Source: a virus
Virus record (IMG/VR): IMGVR_UViG_3300025282_000273
Coordinates: 1 to 22,408 of that record
DNA: 22,408 bases
Strand: one strand, 5' to 3'
Numbering within the stretch: the first letter of the stretch is position 1; every line of letters starts with the position of its first letter. Both the position numbers and the translations under genes were made by a program. This document shows, piece after piece, positions 6,358 to 14,528 of this stretch. The notes beneath the pieces were generated by a model. It saw nothing but the letters and a program-made list of their open reading frames with translations, was not told the origin of the DNA and searched no databases.

Positions 6358-8054
6358 TGGCAAGACTTCCGGGAGACATTCTGAGAGACATCCATCTTGG
6401 ATTGGGTGCGCTTTCTCCTGCCGATAAGGCGGAGGTTGCGGAAGTCCTTGTGGATGACCTTTCAGGTATGGGTCGTGTTAACGACAGGGATCTGGCTCAC
6501 ATAACTCCAGCGGAAGCTATAATGCTAAGGAAAGCCGGAGGAGCCGGAACCATTAATCCTGAAACAGGTCTGCCTGAATATATGGGACCCGGCACTGCTC
6601 CCGGTGTTAGCCCCGGTGTTGGGACCAGTGGTCCGGGATCAGCTAGTGGTTTTGGTTTCGGTCCAGCGGCAGCGGCAGTTGCTACTGCAATGGGTCAGGC
6701 AGCAAGCACTTCTTCGGGTCTCGGATCATCAGGAGGCATGTTTGGAGGGTATACATACGGGGGACCTCCGGGTTCGTCCTTATCTCCAGGTTCTGGAACC
6801 TCTCCGGCAGCAAGCCCTTTCGGATGGACCCCCGCAGAAGCTCAGAATATAGCGGATAGTATGGCTGATAGCGGTGACGCAGGTACTGGCGAAGGCTTTG
6901 TATTTGCAGATACAAGAGGAGACACACCGGCAGATTCACCTGCGGATTCAAATGTCATAGTAGATAAAGACAGCACACTATTCGATGCGGACAGAATAGC
7001 GGAGAGAGTATTTAGACGGGACATTATCCCTAAATTTGATTTTAAGGATTTTGATGTTGTTTTAGATAATCAAGATTTTGATTTCGATAAACAGTTAGCA
7101 TTGCAAGAGTTTAATGACCAATACCGACTGGATACGCTGGAACCTCATTATCGGCGACAGAAGATGATGCAGCGGACCAAGGATATGGCAAAACTGATAA
7201 ATAAGTACAACCTGGATAAGCCTTTTGATCTTACTAAAAACATAGATAATCCGTATCTCCCGGATAAACTAAATCCTGAAGATCGCACAGTTATCACAAC
7301 TGAGGACGGAAAACCTATTTTGACTAGGGACCTTAACCCGATTGACGTTCCTAACCTGTCGATTGAAAATGCGATTCACAGGTACGTAACAGAAGCAGCA
7401 AAAAAGAATCCCACCATGTATGGTCTGGAAAATTATTTTAAACCCTATGAAACAGTATCGGAGCAATTAGGGTTTGATAGAAGTTCATGGTTATCAAGAA
7501 CAGAAAAGGCTGCTAAAGATAGCTGGGTCGCCAGACAAACTTCGGACCTTGGCAGCTGGATAAGCAATAACGTAGGTAAGGTATCAGACTTCTTTGGAGA
7601 TGCCCCGATTATGTCTTTTATTTCAAGGTCTCCCTTGGGTGTTATTAAAAGCTTTATTGCTGAGATGCTATCAAAGCAGACTCCAGCTCTTCGGGACAAG
7701 ACAAGAATGTATCTTGCGGCACAAAGCTATGCTCAGAGGGGCTTAAAGATACCAGAGATGTCGGAACTTGCCGCACACGACTTTTCGGGCGAGACAGGAC
7801 AACCGTATCTTGGAGAAGAAACCTTTACCGACCAGTGGAAGACGGTTCCCACGTTGGAAAAGGTAGAACAACTACGGGAGGAAGACAGACTTGAACAGGA
7901 ACGTAGACTAAAAGGACTTGAAGAAGCGTATCGAGCAGAGCAGTTAGAAGAACTTAGCAAGTACTTTGATACTGTTTCCGATGAGTATCTTTCTTTAAGG
8001 GATCAACCGACATATAACCCAATAGGTATAGAACAACTATTGGGAAATACATAG
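6357..8054 (+). CDS. Glycine/serine-rich probable virion protein (565 aa)
   Basis: The N-terminus (1-72) holds ALSPADKAEVAEVLVDDL and GMGRVNDRDLAHITPAEA (37-54), followed by LRKAGGAGTINPETGLPEY. This combination is familiar from marine phage proteins of unknown function. Residues about 75-165 are a Gly/Ser/Pro linker, and the rest is helical. Residues 495-550 are strongly charged (EEDRLEQERRLKGLEEAYR) and likely coiled coil. It starts one base inside the previous stop. The linker plus helical body before the portal gene suggests a structural or ejected core protein. The GR-V-N-D-R-D motif is shared with the next protein. No enzyme motif was recognised. Confidence 0.7.
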   Translation: MARLPGDILRDIHLGLGALSPADKAEVAEVLVDDLSGMGRVNDRDLAHITPAEAIMLRKAGGAGTINPETGLPEYMGPGTAPGVSPGVGTSGPGSASGFGFGPAAAAVATAMGQAASTSSGLGSSGGMFGGYTYGGPPGSSLSPGSGTSPAASPFGWTPAEAQNIADSMADSGDAGTGEGFVFADTRGDTPADSPADSNVIVDKDSTLFDADRIAERVFRRDIIPKFDFKDFDVVLDNQDFDFDKQLALQEFNDQYRLDTLEPHYRRQKMMQRTKDMAKLINKYNLDKPFDLTKNIDNPYLPDKLNPEDRTVITTEDGKPILTRDLNPIDVPNLSIENAIHRYVTEAAKKNPTMYGLENYFKPYETVSEQLGFDRSSWLSRTEKAAKDSWVARQTSDLGSWISNNVGKVSDFFGDAPIMSFISRSPLGVIKSFIAEMLSKQTPALRDKTRMYLAAQSYAQRGLKIPEMSELAAHDFSGETGQPYLGEETFTDQWKTVPTLEKVEQLREEDRLEQERRLKGLEEAYRAEQLEELSKYFDTVSDEYLSLRDQPTYNPIGIEQLLGNT

Positions 8055-8063
8055 GAGGCAAAG

Positions 8064-8852
8064 ATGCCCGGAATTGGATTTAGGCCGTTAGGCTATTATG
8101 GAGGAGGCATGGTTCCTAAGAAGTATGCCCACGGAAACCTTGTAGAAGGCGATAGCACAATGTACGGGGCGGGAACAGACCCGCAGCCAAGGCTTAGAAA
8201 TTTTCAGGAGTTCTTGCAAGACGCGATTGGAGCAACTGAGTACGACAGAGAGTTCGCAAGGGATGCGTACAACGTTCCACCAACTACGGGAGGACGCATT
8301 AGCGACAGGGATCTTCTAGAGCAGCAACGTAGAATGCTAAATGAGTTAACCCCAGCAGGACCGGGAGGACGCATTAGCGACAGGGACGTAGAGCAGCAAC
8401 GTATAATGACAGGTACAGAAGCAGATAGGTTGCCTAATCCCGTGTCCTTTGGCGAGATGGTATTCCAAGAATTAAATCCGGGAGGAGCTGGGGTAGATGG
8501 CGGTGTTGCCCAGCACTATTTTGAGCTACACGGAGAGTATCCAGAAGGGTATCAGCCGACAGGTCCTAGCGGGGCTATGATGCCTAACGCAATAGAGCAA
8601 CAATTTATTGCCATAGAGGATTCTCCAGAGCAAGTATCGCCTCAACAGTTGTACGAATTCTTGGCAAGGCCAGAAGTGCAAGCTGCTTTACGTAATTCTC
8701 AAAGTAGTTTTATTCGGGAAAGGTATGAGGCCTATATGAGTCAGCTTGGTGGCTCAGGACGGATTAGCGATAGCGATGTTGGAAGCACCCTGGATATAAC
8801 ACCTTTGTTTAATAGTGGTGGTGGTATCCCCTTTGTTGGGCCCCAGTATTGA
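8064..8852 (+). CDS. Repeat-containing probable virion protein (262 aa)
   Basis: AGGAGG lies just upstream of ATG. The N-terminus contains YYGGGMVPKKYAHGN. Residues 76-91 (GGRISDRDLLEQQRRM) and 101-115 (GGRISDRDVEQQRIM) are two close copies, and GSGRISDSDV (from about 230) is a third, diverged copy. The previous protein carries a related GMGRVNDRD. The repeats are also nearly identical in DNA (24 identical bases at 8288-8311 and 8363-8386). The remainder is acidic and helical. I do not recognise a family. Position before the portal suggests a minor head or internal protein, and the repeated motif could be a docking or processing site. Confidence 0.7.
   Translation: MPGIGFRPLGYYGGGMVPKKYAHGNLVEGDSTMYGAGTDPQPRLRNFQEFLQDAIGATEYDREFARDAYNVPPTTGGRISDRDLLEQQRRMLNELTPAGPGGRISDRDVEQQRIMTGTEADRLPNPVSFGEMVFQELNPGGAGVDGGVAQHYFELHGEYPEGYQPTGPSGAMMPNAIEQQFIAIEDSPEQVSPQQLYEFLARPEVQAALRNSQSSFIRERYEAYMSQLGGSGRISDSDVGSTLDITPLFNSGGGIPFVGPQY
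8288..8403 (+). repeat. Intragenic 75-bp-spaced repeat encoding GGRISDRD
   Basis: Bases 8288-8311 and 8363-8386 are identical over 24 bases, and both copies are followed within a few bases by a shared TAGAGCAGCAACGTA segment (8317-8331 and 8389-8403). The spacing of 75 bp keeps frame (25 codons). This is a recent internal duplication; a third, older copy lies near 8754-8778. Confidence 0.85.
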
Positions 8853-8860
8853 GGTAAAAG

Positions 8861-11284
8861 ATGGCAGAAAGAACATTACCCAGAAGCAATCTTAGTACGG
8901 CCTCTTTAGTAGAGAGAAAAGAGGGCCTTCCCTACCCTGAACTAGAAGATGGTCCGGGGGCCGATATTGCTGTAGAGGATACTACGGTTATTGAAGCTCC
9001 GGGTCTCAACATAGAGATGGAAGACGACGGCGGAGTGGTCATTGACTTTGATCCTCGCAGTAAAAGGGAAGGTGCCGGAGATTTCTACGACAACCTTGCA
9101 GAAGATATGGATGACCGTGATCTTGGAAAAATTTCTACCGAGATTATGGATGCATATGAAAACAATAAGAATAGTCGCAAGGACTGGGAAGAAACGTACA
9201 CAAATGGTCTTGAACTTCTCGGCTTTAAATATGAAGAGAGAGCGGAACCATTTCGTGGAGCTACAGGAGTAACACATCCTTTACTTGCAGAAGCTGTCAC
9301 CCAGTTTCAGGCACAGGCATTTAGCGAGTTGCTTCCTTCCGGAGGTCCGGTTAGGACAGAGATAATAGGAGAAATAACTCCTGAAGTAGAACAGCAGTCG
9401 GAACGTGTTCGTCATTTTATGAATTACGAACTAATGTGTGTGATGAAAGAGTACACGCCTGAATTCGACCAGATGTTGTTCTATCTCCCGCTATCCGGAT
9501 CTACCTTCAAAAAAGTGTACTACGACGATTTTCTTGGACGAGCTGTAAGCAAGTTTGTTCCAGCAGAGCAGCTTGTAGTTCCATATACCGCTACGGATCT
9601 GGAGACAGCCGAAAACGTAACACATGTAATTCAGATTAGTGAAAATGAGCTTCGTAAAAAACAGGTTGGGGAATTTTACCGAGACATAGAGGTTTCTCCT
9701 TCCCAATCCCTGAGTGATTCCGAAATACGGAAAGAGATGGATGAGATAGGCGGGGTTGAGGCAAGTATTCTGGACAACACAGTAACGCTTTTGGAGTGTC
9801 ATGTTGATCTGGACATAGTCGGATACGAGGACACAGGTGACGGCGGAGAGCCCACAGGAATTAAGTTGCCGTACATAGTTACGGTTTCCGAGAACAATGG
9901 TCAGGTATTAAGTATTCGTAGAAACTGGAATCCTGATGATGAGAGAAAAAAGAAGATACAGTATTTTGTACACTTCAAATTTCTCCCCGGATTCGGGTTT
10001 TATGGGCTTGGTCTCATCCACATGATTGGTGGACTGAGTCGAACGGCGACAGCCGCGCTCCGTCAGCTCATAGACGCTGGAACCCTGTCCAACCTCCCTG
10101 CTGGGTTCAAAGCGAGGGGCCTCCGTATACGGAATGATGATGAGCCGCTGTCGCCGGGAGAATTCCGGGACGTAGACGCACCTGGAGGAGCTATTCGAGA
10201 TGCATTGATGATGCTTCCTTACAAAGGTGCCGATCAAACATTATTCCAGTTGATGAGTTTTTGTGTAGAAGCTGGTCAACGGTTCGCAGCAGTATCCAAC
10301 TTACAGGTAGGTGATGGCAACCAACAAGCTGCTGTTGGCACAACCATTGCAATGCTTGAGCAGGGCGCAAAGGTAATGTCTGCTATACATAAGCGGTTGC
10401 ACTATGCACAAAAAGATGAGTTCTTTCTCCTTGCCCGAGTATTCGGTGAATCACTCCCCCCGGAATATCCTTACAATGTTGTAGGGGCTTCCCGAGAAGT
10501 TAAGGCACAGGATTTTGATGACAGGATTGACGTTGTACCTGTCTCCGATCCTAATATTTTTTCCATGGCCCAACGTGTGACGTTGGCTCAGACAGAGCTT
10601 CAGCTTGCTCAATCGGCTCCGGAATTACATAACCTGTACGAAGCTTATAGAAGAATGTACAAGGCGATTGGAGTACGGGACGTTGATACTATACTTAAAC
10701 CTACGGATCAGGGAGAGCCAGAGCCAAAAGATCCCGCACAGGAAAATTCAGAGGCTTTGGATATGATTCAATTAACAGCTTTTCAAGGACAAAACCATAA
10801 CGCTCATATTATGTCTCATCTTGTGTTTGGATCTACTGGTATGGTAATGCAGATGCCACAAGTAGCTACATCCCTTCAGAAGCATGTCATGGAGCATGTT
10901 GCTTTAAGAGCTAAGGAGCAAGTAGCGGCCCAAATGGCACAAATGCAGGAAGCTCCGAGTATGGAACAAGCTCTTGAAATGGAATCAATGGTTGCAGAAC
11001 TTATTGCACAAGGTATGCAGGAGGTAAAAGCCATGAGTATGCAGATCAGTGGGCAAGGGCAACCGGACCCATTAGTTGCATTAAAGGAACAGGATCTGCA
11101 ACTTAAGGCTCAGAGAGACGCTAATGAGAATGCCGTGGATCAAGCTAGATTGCAGCTTGATGGACAGAAAGCAAGTACAAATGCGGCTCTTGGGGAGGCC
11201 CGTATTAAATCCACAGAGGATATCGCGCAAGCCCGTATTGACGCAGCTAAGGAGCGCGAGACTATGAAGCAGAGAAACCAATAG
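8861..11284 (+). CDS. Portal protein
   Basis: An 807-aa protein that forms the dodecameric DNA channel at one capsid vertex and docks the terminase. The length and order of segments fit large podovirus-type portals: an acidic N-terminus (1-70), NSRKDWEETYTNGLELLGF (about 101-119), RGATGVTHPLLAEAVTQFQAQAF, a long mixed body with GSTFKKVYYD, and HFKFLPGFGFYGLGLIHMIG followed by TATAALRQLIDAGTLSNLP. These are segments I know from marine phage portals. The C-terminal 150 residues are Q/M/A-rich and helical, as expected for a barrel or crown. GAGGT lies just after the previous stop and six bases before ATG. Position right after the accessory block and before the lysis and capsid genes is typical. 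Confidence 0.9.
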   Translation: MAERTLPRSNLSTASLVERKEGLPYPELEDGPGADIAVEDTTVIEAPGLNIEMEDDGGVVIDFDPRSKREGAGDFYDNLAEDMDDRDLGKISTEIMDAYENNKNSRKDWEETYTNGLELLGFKYEERAEPFRGATGVTHPLLAEAVTQFQAQAFSELLPSGGPVRTEIIGEITPEVEQQSERVRHFMNYELMCVMKEYTPEFDQMLFYLPLSGSTFKKVYYDDFLGRAVSKFVPAEQLVVPYTATDLETAENVTHVIQISENELRKKQVGEFYRDIEVSPSQSLSDSEIRKEMDEIGGVEASILDNTVTLLECHVDLDIVGYEDTGDGGEPTGIKLPYIVTVSENNGQVLSIRRNWNPDDERKKKIQYFVHFKFLPGFGFYGLGLIHMIGGLSRTATAALRQLIDAGTLSNLPAGFKARGLRIRNDDEPLSPGEFRDVDAPGGAIRDALMMLPYKGADQTLFQLMSFCVEAGQRFAAVSNLQVGDGNQQAAVGTTIAMLEQGAKVMSAIHKRLHYAQKDEFFLLARVFGESLPPEYPYNVVGASREVKAQDFDDRIDVVPVSDPNIFSMAQRVTLAQTELQLAQSAPELHNLYEAYRRMYKAIGVRDVDTILKPTDQGEPEPKDPAQENSEALDMIQLTAFQGQNHNAHIMSHLVFGSTGMVMQMPQVATSLQKHVMEHVALRAKEQVAAQMAQMQEAPSMEQALEMESMVAELIAQGMQEVKAMSMQISGQGQPDPLVALKEQDLQLKAQRDANENAVDQARLQLDGQKASTNAALGEARIKSTEDIAQARIDAAKERETMKQRNQ

Positions 11285-11293
11285 GAGCAAGTT

Positions 11294-11485
11294 ATGGCTG
11301 TGATAAAAGACGGTAAGTCTATAGGCAAAGTTGCCAAAGGACTAGTTATCGAAGGTCAGGGAACAGTTCCCTACAATGGACCTAAGTCTGTTGACACGCC
11401 TTCTACATCTACTGTTATGGTATCAAAAGGTAAGAAAAAAGGTATGGGTGCCGCTATTCGGGATGGTAGCTATACATATTGTTAG
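11294..11485 (+). CDS. Small conserved phage protein (63 aa)
   Basis: AGGAG precedes ATG by about seven bases. The protein is short, basic and glycine-rich and ends in KKKGMGAAIRDGSYTYC. A C-terminal KxxGMGAAxRxGxYT tail is familiar to me from small proteins downstream of portal genes in marine phages. No function is known. It lies between portal and lysis genes and may be a minor head protein. Confidence 0.65.
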   Translation: MAVIKDGKSIGKVAKGLVIEGQGTVPYNGPKSVDTPSTSTVMVSKGKKKGMGAAIRDGSYTYC

Positions 11486-11498
11486 ACAGGAGGTCAAC

Positions 11499-11666
11499 AT
11501 GCAAGGATTGATTCACTGGGTAACCGAAAGGTTAACAGAACCTTCTACCTATGCAGCGATTAGTGTCGGTGCTGTTGGTATGTGGGCAATTACAGCCAAT
11601 ATTCATTGGGTATGGGCAGGTCTGCTTGTAGCCGCTGTGGCCGTAGTAATACACGAAAAGTCGTAA
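11499..11666 (+). CDS. Holin-like small membrane protein (55 aa)
   Basis: I chose ATG 11499 because AGGAGGT (11489-11495) lies just upstream. The protein has two hydrophobic segments, about 18-33 (TYAAISVGAVGMWAIT) and 36-51 (HWVWAGLLVAAVAVVI), separated by a short turn and flanked by charged ends (TERLTEPS and HEKS). This size and hairpin layout fit class II phage holins. A LTEPSTYA start is common in such small proteins. It is the first of a run of membrane proteins (11499-12341). It would sit in the host inner membrane and form lysis holes; the role is inferred from topology only. Confidence 0.6.
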   Translation: MQGLIHWVTERLTEPSTYAAISVGAVGMWAITANIHWVWAGLLVAAVAVVIHEKS

Positions 11667-11679
11667 GTGATGGGTTTCT

Positions 11680-11934
11680 ATGGAAGCAGAAGTTTGGTTC
11701 ATAAAGGACTACTGGCAGCAAGTTATGGGTCTTTTGGCTCTAGTAGTAGTTGCTGTAAAACTTTCTTCCAGCGTCAAGGAACTTCGTAAGGATGTGGATG
11801 ACATTATTTCACGGAATACTTTTGTGGAAACGACTAAACTTAGGGCTCAAACGGACATGCAAGAGAAGCAAATTAGTGCGTTGTGGGCCTATACAAATAA
11901 GTTGCGTGACATGATTAACGGGAGTTCCAAGTAA
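11680..11934 (+). CDS. Membrane-anchored coiled-coil protein, spanin- or holin-accessory-like (84 aa)
   Basis: One N-terminal membrane segment (about 14-30, QVMGLLALVVVAVKL) is followed by a charged helical region (31-80) likely to form a coiled coil. This layout fits an i-spanin (Rz-like) or a holin-accessory protein, both of which act in the inner membrane during lysis. No lipoprotein partner (Rz1-like) was found in an overlapping frame. The Shine-Dalgarno sequence is weak. The stop overlaps the start of the GTA-type holin (TAATG), linking the two in translation. Confidence 0.5.
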   Translation: MEAEVWFIKDYWQQVMGLLALVVVAVKLSSSVKELRKDVDDIISRNTFVETTKLRAQTDMQEKQISALWAYTNKLRDMINGSSK

Positions 11935-12341
11935 TGGCTATAGCCGCTCTTTTGCCGAGTCTACTTCCTGTAGTAGGGGATGTTTTAGACAGATTCTTTC
12001 CTAATAAGGAGGAAAGAGCAAAGGCCGAAAGAGAGATAGAGGCAAAGCTTACAGCACATCTAGCTAGTATTGATCTAGCCCAGCTAGAGGTTAATAAACA
12101 GGAAGCAAGTCACAGGTCTCTTCTGGTTGCTGGATGGCGACCATTTGTAGGATGGACCTGTGGCGTTGCTTTATTCTACACGTATCTAGTACAGCCTATG
12201 GCTACGTTTGTTCTTGCCCAAACGGGTCACCTTATCCAACTACCTCCAGTTGATCTAAGTGCTATGATGCCGGTTCTTTTGGGAATGCTTGGATTAGGCG
12301 GTCTTAGAAGCTTTGAAAAGTACAAAGGTGTGAGTAAGTGA
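11934..12341 (+). CDS. Holin of the GTA 3-TM type
   Basis: A 135-aa protein with the hallmark layout of the three-TM holin family known from alphaproteobacterial gene transfer agents. It has a hydrophobic N-terminus, an amphipathic charged helix (25-60, NKEERAKAEREIEAKL), then GWRPFVGW (67-74) leading into a membrane segment (about 72-95), and a final membrane segment ending MLGLGGLRSFEKYKG (118-132). These two motifs (WRPxxGW and LGLGGLRxxEK) are what I associate with the family. It would permeabilise the inner membrane at lysis. It overlaps both neighbours by a few bases. No endolysin is nearby. Confidence 0.85.
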   Translation: MAIAALLPSLLPVVGDVLDRFFPNKEERAKAEREIEAKLTAHLASIDLAQLEVNKQEASHRSLLVAGWRPFVGWTCGVALFYTYLVQPMATFVLAQTGHLIQLPPVDLSAMMPVLLGMLGLGGLRSFEKYKGVSK

Positions 12342-12487
12342 AGCTATCCACACGCCAAAAAAACACCTTGAAAAAACACTCCGAGCATCATTCAGATAAG
12401 CATATGGCTTACATGAAGCGACTTATGCGTAAGGGGGAAACTTTTTCACAAGCTCACAAAAAAGCCATGACAAAGGTAGGAGCCTAA
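12338..12487 (+). CDS. Small histidine/lysine-rich conserved phage protein (49 aa)
   Basis: The GTG start overlaps the holin stop (GTGA, 12338-12341), a usual coupled arrangement. The protein begins KLSTRQKNTLKKHSEHHSDK and ends RKGETFSQAHKKAMTKVGA. The pattern LxxxQKxxLKKHSxHHSxKHMxxMxxxMxxGxTFxxAHxxAMxxVG is familiar from marine phage genomes, always as a short protein in the structural region. Its function is unknown. It is strongly basic with five histidines. I am fairly sure it is real because of this match and because it fills the gap between two coding genes. Confidence 0.75.
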   Translation: MKLSTRQKNTLKKHSEHHSDKHMAYMKRLMRKGETFSQAHKKAMTKVGA

Positions 12488-12495
12488 TAAGTATT

Positions 12496-12681
12496 ATGGA
12501 CGGTGTACTTTTAGCGGAACATTTATTAAAAATAATCCAAGAAAGACGAAATAGGATAACAGATATGCTCACAGGAGGATCTGTAAAAAGTTTGGAAGAA
12601 TACAAACAATTGGTTGGATCTTTGGAGTCTTTAGATTATATAGGACAGGAATTAAGACAACTCCTAGAGAAGGCGGATTGA
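12496..12681 (+). CDS. Small helical conserved phage protein (61 aa)
   Basis: A 61-aa, mostly helical protein (AEHLLKIIQERRNRITDML ... GSLESLDYIGQELRQLLEK). The layout, a helix with ERxxRI, a glycine turn (TGGSVKSLEEYK) and a second helix, is familiar from small phage proteins found before GroES or scaffold genes, with no known function. The stop overlaps the next start (TGATG). The Shine-Dalgarno sequence is poor (AGGAG about 14 bases upstream), so it may depend on coupling to the gene before it. Confidence 0.65.
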   Translation: MDGVLLAEHLLKIIQERRNRITDMLTGGSVKSLEEYKQLVGSLESLDYIGQELRQLLEKAD

Positions 12682-13133
12682 TGGCACAAGCATCCAAAGA
12701 AGATCTGGATAAAGTAAGTGAAGGTGTAATCTCTTTAGAACAGGCATATATAAAAAGAGACGAAAAAATACTGGACCCTAATAAACTGGAGGATTCCTCT
12801 TTAGAGAGACTTCCTAAACCTACCGGATGGCGCTTGTTAGTATTGCCTTATCGCGGAAAAGGTAAAACTGAAGGCGGTGTTTTTCTTCCGGATCAGGTTG
12901 TGGATAGAGATTCAGTAGCCACTGTGTGTGGTTATGTACTCAGTGTAGGTCCTCTAGCCTATTACGATAAAGATAAGTTCCCAGGAGATCCTTGGTGCGA
13001 GGAAAAGGATTGGATTATATTTGGAAGGTATGCGGGCGCTCGTTTTAAGATTGACGGCGGCGAGGTTCGTATACTTAATGATGATGAAGTAATTGCCGTC
13101 ATTCAGGACCCTGAAGATATCCTGCACATTTAA
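12681..13133 (+). CDS. Phage GroES-like co-chaperonin
   Basis: A 150-aa co-chaperonin (Cpn10 fold) that caps host GroEL, probably to fold the capsid protein encoded downstream. After a helical leader (1-43) come PTGWRLLVLP (47-56) and a mobile loop (58-72, RGKGKTEGGVFLPDQ) with GGVFLP in the place of the GroES GGIVL contact. Then GYVLSVGP, IIFGRYAGARFKIDGGEVRI (about 112-131) and the closing LNDDEVIAVI (132-141), which matches the GroES ending. It is longer than bacterial GroES (~97 aa) because of the N-terminal leader and an insert around 92-110. ATG 12681 is chosen over the TTG just upstream. Confidence 0.85.
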   Translation: MAQASKEDLDKVSEGVISLEQAYIKRDEKILDPNKLEDSSLERLPKPTGWRLLVLPYRGKGKTEGGVFLPDQVVDRDSVATVCGYVLSVGPLAYYDKDKFPGDPWCEEKDWIIFGRYAGARFKIDGGEVRILNDDEVIAVIQDPEDILHI

Positions 13134-13147
13134 CATGGGAGAAAACC

Positions 13148-14008
13148 ATGCCCGAACAAGAGAATATGACTGTAGATTTACCCTCCGAAGGTGCCCCAGT
13201 TTCCGTTGAAGTTAAACCTAGTATGGATAAAGAAGCTTCTTCCGAGCATGAGGAATATAGCGGTAAGGTTCAAAAAAGAATTGATAAGCTTACTCGGAAG
13301 GTGCGGGAAGCAGAAAGACAGCAAACTGCGGCACTTGAATTTGCCAAAGGTGTTCAAACAGAAAACCAGCAATTAAAACATAGAGTCTCCAGCCTTGATG
13401 CTGGTTATGTAAATGAATATGGAGACAGAATAGCTACTGAACAGGCTTCAGTGACAAAAGACATGCAGGAAGCCGTAGCTACAGGAGATAGTGCCAAGCA
13501 GGTTGAGTTAAATAAAAAGGTTGCTCAACTAGCTATCGAAGAAGAAAGAGTCAGAGCTGCTAAAATAGAGCAAGAGAGACAGGCTAAAATAGCCCAATCA
13601 AATACTCAAAGCCCTTCGCCTCAGACACAACAAGCACCTCCTGTAAGAACAGACCCTAAAGCAGCCAAATGGGCTTCCAATAACGAGTGGTTTGGAGAAG
13701 ATGATGCAATGACGTTTGCAGCATTTGGAATTCATAAACGACTTGTTGAAGAGGAGGGCTTTGACACAAGCGCTCCGGAATATTATGATGAGATTGATAA
13801 AAGAATTCGGGAGGCTTTTCCGCATAAGTTTGATGGAGAAGTTTCCGTATCAGAGAGCCGCCGTCCTCAACAGACAGTTGCATCTGCCGTTCGTACCAGC
13901 GGAACTGGTCGCGCAACAGTAAGACTATCACCAAGTGAAGTTGCTATTGCCAAAAAATTAGGGGTTTCCCTAGAAGAGTACGCTAAACATAAACACAATA
14001 TGACGTGA
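13148..14008 (+). CDS. Probable capsid scaffolding protein
   Basis: A 286-aa acidic, helical protein just before the capsid genes. Residues about 38-165 are strongly charged and coiled-coil-like, followed by a Q/P/S linker (150-170) and a region with WASNNEWFGEDDAMTFAAF (about 175-193). It closes with TVRLSPSEVAIAKKLGVSLE (about 258-277). This order (coiled coil, W-F-G-x-D-x-x-M segment, VRLTPSE-type end) is familiar from proteins annotated as scaffolds in marine phages. It would organise capsid subunits and leave before DNA entry. GGGAG precedes ATG. No maturation protease is visible in this cluster, although the metallopeptidase at 2088 is a possible candidate. Confidence 0.75.
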   Translation: MPEQENMTVDLPSEGAPVSVEVKPSMDKEASSEHEEYSGKVQKRIDKLTRKVREAERQQTAALEFAKGVQTENQQLKHRVSSLDAGYVNEYGDRIATEQASVTKDMQEAVATGDSAKQVELNKKVAQLAIEEERVRAAKIEQERQAKIAQSNTQSPSPQTQQAPPVRTDPKAAKWASNNEWFGEDDAMTFAAFGIHKRLVEEEGFDTSAPEYYDEIDKRIREAFPHKFDGEVSVSESRRPQQTVASAVRTSGTGRATVRLSPSEVAIAKKLGVSLEEYAKHKHNMT

Positions 14009-14022
14009 AGAGGCACACTATT

Positions 14023-14490
14023 ATGGAAAATACTACTGATAGGACTTCTCGCGCTGCCAAGACTAGGGCTGCAAAACCACGCCGCAAGCCTTGGCAACCT
14101 CCGTCCTTGTTAGACGCACCGCAACCACCTGAAGGCTATGTTCATAGATGGATCAGAGCTGAAGTAAGAGGTTTTGATGACCGAAAAAATGTTTCTGCCC
14201 GACTTAGAGAAGGCTGGGAACTGGTACGAAAAGAAGAGTACCCGGACTTTGAAGCTCCTACTATAGATTCTGGACGTTATGAAGGTGTCTTTGGTGTTGG
14301 TGGCTTATTGCTGGCTCGTATTCCAGAAGAGATTGTTATGGAAAGAACTGACTATTTTGTGCAGCAAAATGAAGATGCAATGCAAGCAGTTGATAATGAT
14401 CTTATGAAGGAAAGTCAGCATCCCTCGATGGCAATTCAGAAACCTGAACGTCAATCGCGTATTACTTTTGGGGGTCCTAAGAATAAATAG
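14023..14490 (+). CDS. Conserved phage head-region protein of unknown function (155 aa)
   Basis: I prefer ATG 14023, with GAAGAGG nine bases upstream, over GTG 14005, which would overlap the previous stop. The basic N-terminus (1-30) is followed by PPSLLDAPQPPEGYVHRWIRAEVRGFDDRKNVSARLREGWE, the diagnostic stretch (about residues 28-67). This pattern (LDAPxPPxGYxxRWxRxExxGxxDxKNVxxRxxEGWE) is common in small proteins between scaffold and capsid genes of marine phages. Function is unproven; a minor capsid or assembly role is likely from position. Confidence 0.75.
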   Translation: MENTTDRTSRAAKTRAAKPRRKPWQPPSLLDAPQPPEGYVHRWIRAEVRGFDDRKNVSARLREGWELVRKEEYPDFEAPTIDSGRYEGVFGVGGLLLARIPEEIVMERTDYFVQQNEDAMQAVDNDLMKESQHPSMAIQKPERQSRITFGGPKNK

Positions 14491-14508
14491 GACTCATTGT
14501 ATTAACTC

Positions 14509-14526
14509 TTTGCTTTGAGGAGCAAA
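14509..14526 (+). promoter_or_regulatory. RBS hairpin before the decoration-type gene
   Basis: TTTGCT (14509-14514) pairs with AGCAAA (14521-14526), exposing the Shine-Dalgarno bases GAGG (14517-14520) in the six-base loop, just before ATG 14529. It may influence translation of a highly expressed gene, but the stem is short and AT-rich. Confidence 0.3.
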
Positions 14527-14528
14527 AA

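Noticed and set aside
12344-12352. CTATCCACA, close to a DnaA box
   Set aside because: A single near-match inside a small coding gene, with no cluster of boxes nearby.
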